Origin: RYN-230 sp963829725
GTDB taxonomy: Bacteria; Actinomycetota; Actinomycetes; Streptosporangiales; Streptosporangiaceae
DNA length: 64,000 bases
Direction: 5' to 3'
Assembly: GCA_963829725.1 (NCBI GenBank)
Contig: CAWHJW010000021.1
Location: forward strand, 186,001-250,000
Positions 61,706 through 64,000 of the stretch are shown piece by piece. The position numbers and the translations under genes are program-made. How positions within the stretch are numbered: the first letter of the stretch is position 1; each line of letters opens with the position of its first letter. The notes beneath the pieces were generated by a model, which had not been told where the DNA came from, did not search any database, and saw only the letters and a program-made list of their open reading frames with translations.

Positions 61706-62601
61706 CCGCCGGCGCCGCCCCGGTCCGCCGGCGCCTCGCCGGCCTGGCCCTCATCCCGGCGACCCTGGGCGTGACCGCCTGCGGCGGATTAACAGCCGCG
61801 GCACCACCGGCGCACCAGTCCCGCGGCATCGTCCCGGTCCGGATCGTGCCCGGCCCCCGGCGTCTGCTGGCCGCGGCCATGCCGCAGTCGGACGGGATCA
61901 TGTGGGCGCTGGCCGGCCCAGCGAGCGCCGGACTGTTCCACGTGGACTCCACCACCGGGAAGGTGTCCGGCAGCGTCTCGGTCAGCGCCGCCGCCCGCTC
62001 GGTCGCCGAATCCGCGGCCGGGGTCCTCGGGCTGGCCCTGGGAACGAGTGAGTCTGGCGCCCTGGAACTGCTGGACGCCCGCACCACCCGGCTGATCCAC
62101 ACCATCCCGCTGCCCGCGCCGGCCCGCCAGGTGGTCGTGGGCAGCGACGGCACCACGTTCTACGTGCTGGCCGGCTGGCCGGGGAGCGCCAGCGTGACCG
62201 TGCTCAGTTCGCAGACTGGCAAGGTGACGGGCACGGTGCCGGTGCCGGCGGACACGGTCTCGGTGGTCCCCGACATCCCGCAGAACACGCTGTACGTGCT
62301 GGAGCGCACCGGCCTGGTCAGCCGGGTGAGCGTCGCCAGCGGCCAGATCATCGAGAAGTTCAGGGTGGGCACGGACGGCGAGTGGATCGCGCTGAGCCCG
62401 GACAGCAGCACCCTCTACGTGCTGAAGGGCACCGGCCAGATGCCTAACGTGGCCGTCGTGGACACCGGCACGGACAGCGTGCGGCGGGTACTGCCAGCGC
62501 CGAGGCACTGCCTTCAGCTGCTCGTCTCGGCGAGCGGGGACCAGCTGTATGAGGTGGTGGGGGCGCCCGGCTATGGCAACATCCAGGTCTTTCCGGCCTG
62601 A
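61702..62601 (+). CDS. Beta-propeller lipoprotein
   Basis: 299 aa from GTG 61702, overlapping the preceding stop (GTGA). RRRLAGLALIPATLGVTACGG ends in a lipobox, so it is a lipid-anchored exported protein. The rest is six to seven repeats of the YVTN/NHL type (GKVSGSVSVSAAARSVAESA, GKVTGTVPVPADTVSVVPDI, DGEWIALSPDSSTLYVLKGT), forming a beta propeller. Such proteins bind partners at the surface. Co-expressed with the secreted protein before it. Confidence 0.85.
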   Translation: MTAGAAPVRRRLAGLALIPATLGVTACGGLTAAAPPAHQSRGIVPVRIVPGPRRLLAAAMPQSDGIMWALAGPASAGLFHVDSTTGKVSGSVSVSAAARSVAESAAGVLGLALGTSESGALELLDARTTRLIHTIPLPAPARQVVVGSDGTTFYVLAGWPGSASVTVLSSQTGKVTGTVPVPADTVSVVPDIPQNTLYVLERTGLVSRVSVASGQIIEKFRVGTDGEWIALSPDSSTLYVLKGTGQMPNVAVVDTGTDSVRRVLPAPRHCLQLLVSASGDQLYEVVGAPGYGNIQVFPA

Positions 62602-62610
62602 GCCGGGCCG

Positions 62611-64000
62611 ATGAGGGCGGCCAGCGAGGGGCGGCACCGCTCTACCGGGCGCGCGGCCGCCGGCCAGCTCACCTTGCCCGTCCCGGGGAGCACTGGCCCG
62701 GGGAGCACTGGCCCGGGGAGCACTGGCCCGGAGAGCACTGGCCCCGTGACCACCCGGCCGCCCGCCCCCCCTCCTGGCCCCGCCGCGCCCCGGCGGGGAT
62801 CTGCCCGGCGGCCGCGGCGGCGGGTGACCCGGCGGCTGCCCGCAGCATGGACCGCCTGGCGGGCACCGGTCACGACGCGGCCGGACCCGGCGGACGCCGA
62901 CGGTGGCGACTGGGCGGCCCGTGCGCTGCGCACGCTGGCCGGCGCCTCGGTCGTGGCCTGGGCCTTCCGGCTGTCCGGCTACCTGACTCTCGCGCCCTGG
63001 CTGGCCGCGCCGGTGGCGGCGCTCGGGCTCACCGGCCTGCTAGTCATCGTGACCGGCTGGCTTCCCGGCGCGGAATCCACCCGGATGCTGCGCCGGGCCG
63101 ACTGGGCGGTCCTCGCCGCGGCACTGGCCGGGCTGGCGCTGTGGAGCTACTTCCAGGTCTACATCTCGCCGGACTACGGGACCGACGAGATCGCCTTCGA
63201 CCAGTACGCCGCCCAGCTGGCGCTGCACGGCATCAACCCGTACCTGCACTCGATGGCCGCGGCCTTCCCGCTCTTCCACGTCTCACCGAACGGCTACACC
63301 TTCCAGCTGAACGGCCATCCGGTGGCCTCACTCTCCTATCCGGCGCTGTCCTTCGAGGCATACCTGCCGGTGCTCGCCCTCGGGGCCACCGCCCAGGCCG
63401 CTGTCTGGGTCGACGTGGCCGCCTGGGCGGCGGGCGCGGTGGTCCTGTTCGCCGTGCTGCCGCGGCGGCTGGCCCCGCTGGTGGCCGTGGTGGCCAGCAT
63501 GGACGTGTTCATCGGGTACGCGGTCGGCGGGGTAACCGACTTCCTGTTCGTCCCGCTGCTGGTCGGCGCGGCGGTCCGGTGGGACACGTTCGGCACCCGG
63601 CGCGGGCCGGCCGCCTGGCGCGGCCCGGTCCTGCTGGGACTGGCCATGGCCGTGAAGCAGACCCCCTGGCTGGCCGCGCCGTTCGTGCTGGCGGGCATCG
63701 TGGCCGAGGCCCGCGGCCGGGGCCGGGGCTGGGCCGGGGCCGCCCGGGACGGCCTACGGTACGCCGGCCTGGCCCTGGCCGCCTTCTGCGTGCCGAACCT
63801 CCCCTACCTGGTCCAGGCGCCCGGCGCGTGGCTGCGCGGCATCCTGATCCCGTTCTCCTCGCATGCGGTGCCGGCCGGGCAGGGACTGGTCAGCCTCAGC
63901 CTGTCCATTGCGGTTGGCGGCGGCTCGCTGCGCGCGTTCAGCACCGCGGCGCTGGTCGTGTTCGCCGCCGTCCTGGCCTGCTACCTGGCCGCCTACCCGG
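62611..64000 (+). CDS. GT-C/GT87-like membrane glycosyltransferase (3' end off the window)
   Basis: At least 463 aa, open to the right edge. After a long disordered N-terminus (GSTGP repeats, then Pro/Arg) come many helices. The loop YGTDEIAFDQYAAQLALHGI with acidic residues, then NPYLHSM, is characteristic of GT-C polyprenyl-phosphate-dependent transferases. SYPALSFEAYLPVLALGA and LLGLAMAVKQTPWLAAPFVL follow. ATG 62611 is used; GTG 62746 is an alternative start after the repeats. It begins 10 bases after the lipoprotein stop, so it may be in the same operon. It would act in the cytoplasmic membrane on surface glycans. Confidence 0.85.
   Translation, partial: MRAASEGRHRSTGRAAAGQLTLPVPGSTGPGSTGPGSTGPESTGPVTTRPPAPPPGPAAPRRGSARRPRRRVTRRLPAAWTAWRAPVTTRPDPADADGGDWAARALRTLAGASVVAWAFRLSGYLTLAPWLAAPVAALGLTGLLVIVTGWLPGAESTRMLRRADWAVLAAALAGLALWSYFQVYISPDYGTDEIAFDQYAAQLALHGINPYLHSMAAAFPLFHVSPNGYTFQLNGHPVASLSYPALSFEAYLPVLALGATAQAAVWVDVAAWAAGAVVLFAVLPRRLAPLVAVVASMDVFIGYAVGGVTDFLFVPLLVGAAVRWDTFGTRRGPAAWRGPVLLGLAMAVKQTPWLAAPFVLAGIVAEARGRGRGWAGAARDGLRYAGLALAAFCVPNLPYLVQAPGAWLRGILIPFSSHAVPAGQGLVSLSLSIAVGGGSLRAFSTAALVVFAAVLACYLAAYP
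62685..62744 (+). repeat. Four 15-bp tandem repeats
   Basis: Unit GGGGAGCACTGGCCC, three exact copies and a fourth with one change, encoding GSTGP four times in the disordered start of the membrane protein. Copy number probably varies between strains. Confidence 0.95.

Overview
The window is very GC-rich DNA from a filamentous actinomycete. The evidence is third-position GC bias, ATGA-coupled operons, many GTG starts, an AfsR/SARP regulator with NB-ARC and TPR domains, a SAV_2177-type methyltransferase, a roadblock/LC7 conservon and a DrrAB-type exporter. I cannot fix the genus; Streptosporangiales- or Streptomyces-like lineages fit. I see no rRNA, tRNA or CRISPR.

Region 1 (1-12.3 kb) is the most unusual part. 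It is one continuous plus-strand operon of eight genes, already running at the left edge. The products are a double CbxX/CfxQ AAA+ ATPase, a zinc-ribbon protein with a VWA-like end, a P-loop GTPase, an 858-aa GTPase-associated (GAP1-like) protein, an Hsp70/actin-fold ATPase, a coiled-coil protein, a DUF4407 membrane protein and a helical protein. Start/stop overlaps indicate one multi-NTPase machine, possibly anchored at the membrane by the DUF4407 protein and possibly a conflict or stress-response system.

Region 2 (12.3-32.8 kb) is mostly housekeeping: a MalY-like aminotransferase, an Fpg/Nei-like glycosylase, a RamB-like regulator divergent from GTP-type PEP carboxykinase, a lone E2 acyltransferase domain, dodecin, the large SARP regulator, glucose-6-phosphate dehydrogenase, a two-domain VOC protein, nucleoside diphosphate kinase, an MFS efflux pump divergent from an HxlR-SCP2 regulator, an NlpC/P60 hydrolase and an HXXEE membrane protein. 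Broken genes lie between them: GNAT, a PQ-loop-like protein and a zinc alcohol dehydrogenase.

Region 3 (32.8-43.1 kb) holds an ISKra4-type element and a belt of decayed genes: DUF421, PAP2, an AMP-ligase tail, an in-frame acyl-CoA carboxylase/AtuA chimera, a second AMP-ligase tail and a twice-deleted crotonase, ending in a TetR gene. Intact genes among them are a SAV_2177 methyltransferase, an alpha/beta hydrolase, a RIO kinase and a class I methyltransferase.

Region 4 (43.3-64 kb) is concerned with the cell envelope and signalling: a secreted protein, a glycopolymer membrane protein, an MMPL transporter, GT4 glycosyltransferases, a DrrAB-type ABC exporter, an MGDG-synthase-like transferase and a 2OG-Fe(II) oxygenase. 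Then comes a conservon (kinase-like, roadblock, frameshifted DUF742) with no CvnD-type GTPase, followed by an NB-ARC/TPR protein split by a frameshift, a secreted protein, a beta-propeller lipoprotein and a GT-C-like membrane protein cut by the right edge. At least five single-gene frameshifts and several internal deletions suggest local gene decay, though assembly errors must be excluded for the one-base cases.
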